Shown piece by piece: positions 62,550 through 64,000 of a stretch of 64,000 nt of DNA. A program made the translations under genes and the position numbers. Within the stretch, counting starts at the first letter, position 1. Each line of letters begins with the position of its first letter. This DNA comes from Roseburia sp. (lineage in GTDB: Bacteria > Bacillota > Clostridia > Lachnospirales > Lachnospiraceae). The notes under the pieces were generated by a model. It had not been told where the DNA came from, searched no databases, and saw only the letters and a list, made by a program, of their open reading frames with translations. The stretch covers positions 1-64,000 of the forward strand of contig JAGBEG010000008.1 in the NCBI GenBank assembly GCA_017937095.1, in the 5' to 3' direction.

Positions 62550-64000
62550 TTACCGCCGTCTGAAATCCGCAATTACCTTGACGAGCTGAATGCACACGGT
62601 CGGCAGCACCGCCATAAGAAGAATCAGCCCAAGAGCGCCTCCCGAAAGCTGCTCCACGGCAAAGAGCTTCTGCAGCGGCGGTACGAACAGCACCGCGCCA
62701 AGCAGCATTGCGCCGAGCACGAACGCGCCGAGGCTGTACCAGTTTCCCGCAAAACCGATTTTAAAAATGGAATGTCTGCTGCGGCAGTTAAAGCCGTGGA
62801 ACAGACGCGCAAGCGTGAGCGTCGCAAACGCCATCGTGCTCGCTGCCGCCGCGCTCACCGAAAGTCCCGCATAGAAAGAGACCATGGTACAGGCAGCGAT
62901 CAATCCGCCCTGCACGAGCAGCAGCGCCATAAATTTCCCGCTCAGGATGCCCGCCTTGGGGTCTCTTGGCTTTTCCGCAAGCACATCATTTTCCATCGGC
63001 TCCATGCCGATTGCAAGCGCCGGAAGCGAATCGGTCAGAAGATTGATGAACAGAAGATGCACCGGTGCAAACGGAACCGGAAGCGCCGCAATCGACGTAT
63101 AGAGCACCGCCATGATTCCAGCTATATTTCCCGAGAGAAGAAACAGGATGGCATTCTTAATGTTCTTGTATACATTTCTGCCGTTTGCCACCGCCTTGAT
63201 GATCGTCGCAAAGTTATCATCGGTCAGAATCATGGACGCGGCGTCCTTCGACACCTCCGTTCCGGTAATTCCCATTGCAACGCCGATATCTGCGGCTTTT
63301 AGCGCCGGTGCGTCATTCACGCCGTCCCCGGTCATCGATACGATGCGCCCCTTGCGCTGCCATGCCTCGACAATACGTATCTTGTTCTCCGGCGAAACGC
63401 GCGCGAACACCGCAATATGTTCAATCAACTGGTCGAGCTCCTTGTCTGTCATAGCGTCTAATTCCGTGCCGACCATCGCGATATCTCCCTCTCCGAAGAT
63501 GCCGATTTCTTTCGCAATGGCGGTCGCCGTGATCTTGTGATCGCCTGTAATCATTACCGGACGGATTCCCGCACGCTTCGCATCCGCCACCGCTGCCTTC
63601 GATTCCTCGCGCGGCGGGTCGATCATCGCCACAAGCCCAAGGAAGGTATAATCGCGCTCGCCTTCCAGCGTGAGCGTTTCGTCTTTCTCCATGTTCCTGT
63701 AAGCAAACGCAAGCACACGTAAGCCCTGCCCGGAAAATTCCAGATTTTTCTGTTCAATCTCCGCCCGGTCGCGTTCCGTCAGCGGACGCACGCCCGATTG
63801 ATCCCAGATCGAACAGGTCCGGTCTAAAAGCACGTCAAGCGCTCCCTTTGTGAGCAGGGTCGGCACGCCGTGCAGCCTGTATTTTGTACTCATCAGCTTG
63901 CGGTCGGAGTCAAACGGCAGTTCCTCAAGACGCGTCATTTCCTCCCGGAAGAAATTGTCGTCGATCCCCGCCTTGCGCACCATCTCAAGAAGCGCAGACT
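62550..64000 (-). CDS. P-type cation ATPase, partial (calcium-type)
   Basis: The C-terminal part of a PMCA/SERCA-like ATPase, at least 482 residues, whose N terminus and DKTGT aspartate lie beyond the right edge. Seen: the nucleotide domain (LPFDSDRKLMSTKYR, TKGALDVLLDRC-like block), VMITGDHKITATAIAKEIG, the hinge SMTGDGVNDAPALKAADIGVAMG, and membrane helices 5 to 10 with LFINLLTDSLPALAIGMEP, typical of type II Ca2+ pumps. It exports calcium or a related divalent ion. The first codons in the window continue an open frame (...ALLEMVRKAG). Confidence 0.93.
   Translation of the reverse strand, partial: SALLEMVRKAGIDDNFFREEMTRLEELPFDSDRKLMSTKYRLHGVPTLLTKGALDVLLDRTCSIWDQSGVRPLTERDRAEIEQKNLEFSGQGLRVLAFAYRNMEKDETLTLEGERDYTFLGLVAMIDPPREESKAAVADAKRAGIRPVMITGDHKITATAIAKEIGIFGEGDIAMVGTELDAMTDKELDQLIEHIAVFARVSPENKIRIVEAWQRKGRIVSMTGDGVNDAPALKAADIGVAMGITGTEVSKDAASMILTDDNFATIIKAVANGRNVYKNIKNAILFLLSGNIAGIMAVLYTSIAALPVPFAPVHLLFINLLTDSLPALAIGMEPMENDVLAEKPRDPKAGILSGKFMALLLVQGGLIAACTMVSFYAGLSVSAAAASTMAFATLTLARLFHGFNCRSRHSIFKIGFAGNWYSLGAFVLGAMLLGAVLFVPPLQKLFAVEQLSGGALGLILLMAVLPTVCIQLVKVIADFRRR

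Overview
The window reads as chromosomal core DNA of a low-to-mid GC Gram-positive anaerobe of the class Clostridia, most likely Lachnospiraceae. The reasons are type III glutamine synthetase beside PII and Amt, a Crh-like HPr paralogue with HPr kinase and WhiA/RapZ, small DUF4250- and YjfB-type proteins, Shine-Dalgarno sites close to AGGAGG, and sigma-A-like promoters. The family-level placement is inference. There is no phage, transposase, integrase or CRISPR array.

Layout. 0-6 kb: a YoeB/DinJ toxin-antitoxin pair, then a four-gene zinc-ribbon membrane cluster (Tim44-like, SPFH, zinc-ribbon membrane protein, TPM protein) resembling the Bacillus ydjGHI group, downstream of prfB, which carries a programmed +1 frameshift. 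6-12 kb: VanZ-like protein, CtpA protease, M23 hydrolase and FtsX/FtsE (divisome-linked peptidoglycan hydrolysis), and a CdaR/PucR-type regulator. 12-20 kb: YitT protein, a divergent TagA-like glycosyltransferase, a 720-bp AT-rich intergenic region with DnaA boxes and inverted repeats, a secreted SH3/NlpC-P60 hydrolase, TrxB, YjfB, RidA, CvfB-like protein, acyl-ACP thioesterase and tRNA-Gln. 20-30 kb: YigZ, a class A PBP, then a nitrogen block on the minus strand (glnN, glnB, amt, pseudo-receiver protein) with terminator-like leaders, and fba followed by three tandem terminators.

30-41 kb: a long minus-strand block ftsH-uvrC-hprK-aminopeptidase-murB-rapZ-whiA-crh-dagK that mixes carbon-regulation (HPrK/Crh) and envelope functions. 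41-46 kb: pyrG, several small clostridial proteins, a YgjP-like metallopeptidase and a WYL regulator. 46-52 kb: a plus-strand GlpA-like/FAD oxidoreductase/DUF1667 operon with a leader terminator, an ECF sigma/DUF4179 anti-sigma pair and a CPA2 antiporter. 52-64 kb: YmaF-like protein, a candidate orphan structured RNA, murI, sbcCD, a TIGR03826-like protein, tRNA-Phe and tRNA-Gly, two unknown membrane proteins, a GH13 lipoprotein and a P-type ATPase cut by the right edge.

Most genes lie on the minus strand. The plus-strand genes are short islands, usually bounded by bidirectional terminators. Starts were moved from the longest reading frame to the codon with a good ribosome binding site wherever the sequence decided it. 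The most unusual signals are non-coding: a promoter-less-gene-like structured RNA near 53.3 kb, leader terminators before glnN, amt and the glp-type operon, a 60-bp terminator unit repeated three times, and a DnaA-box cluster away from any replication gene.
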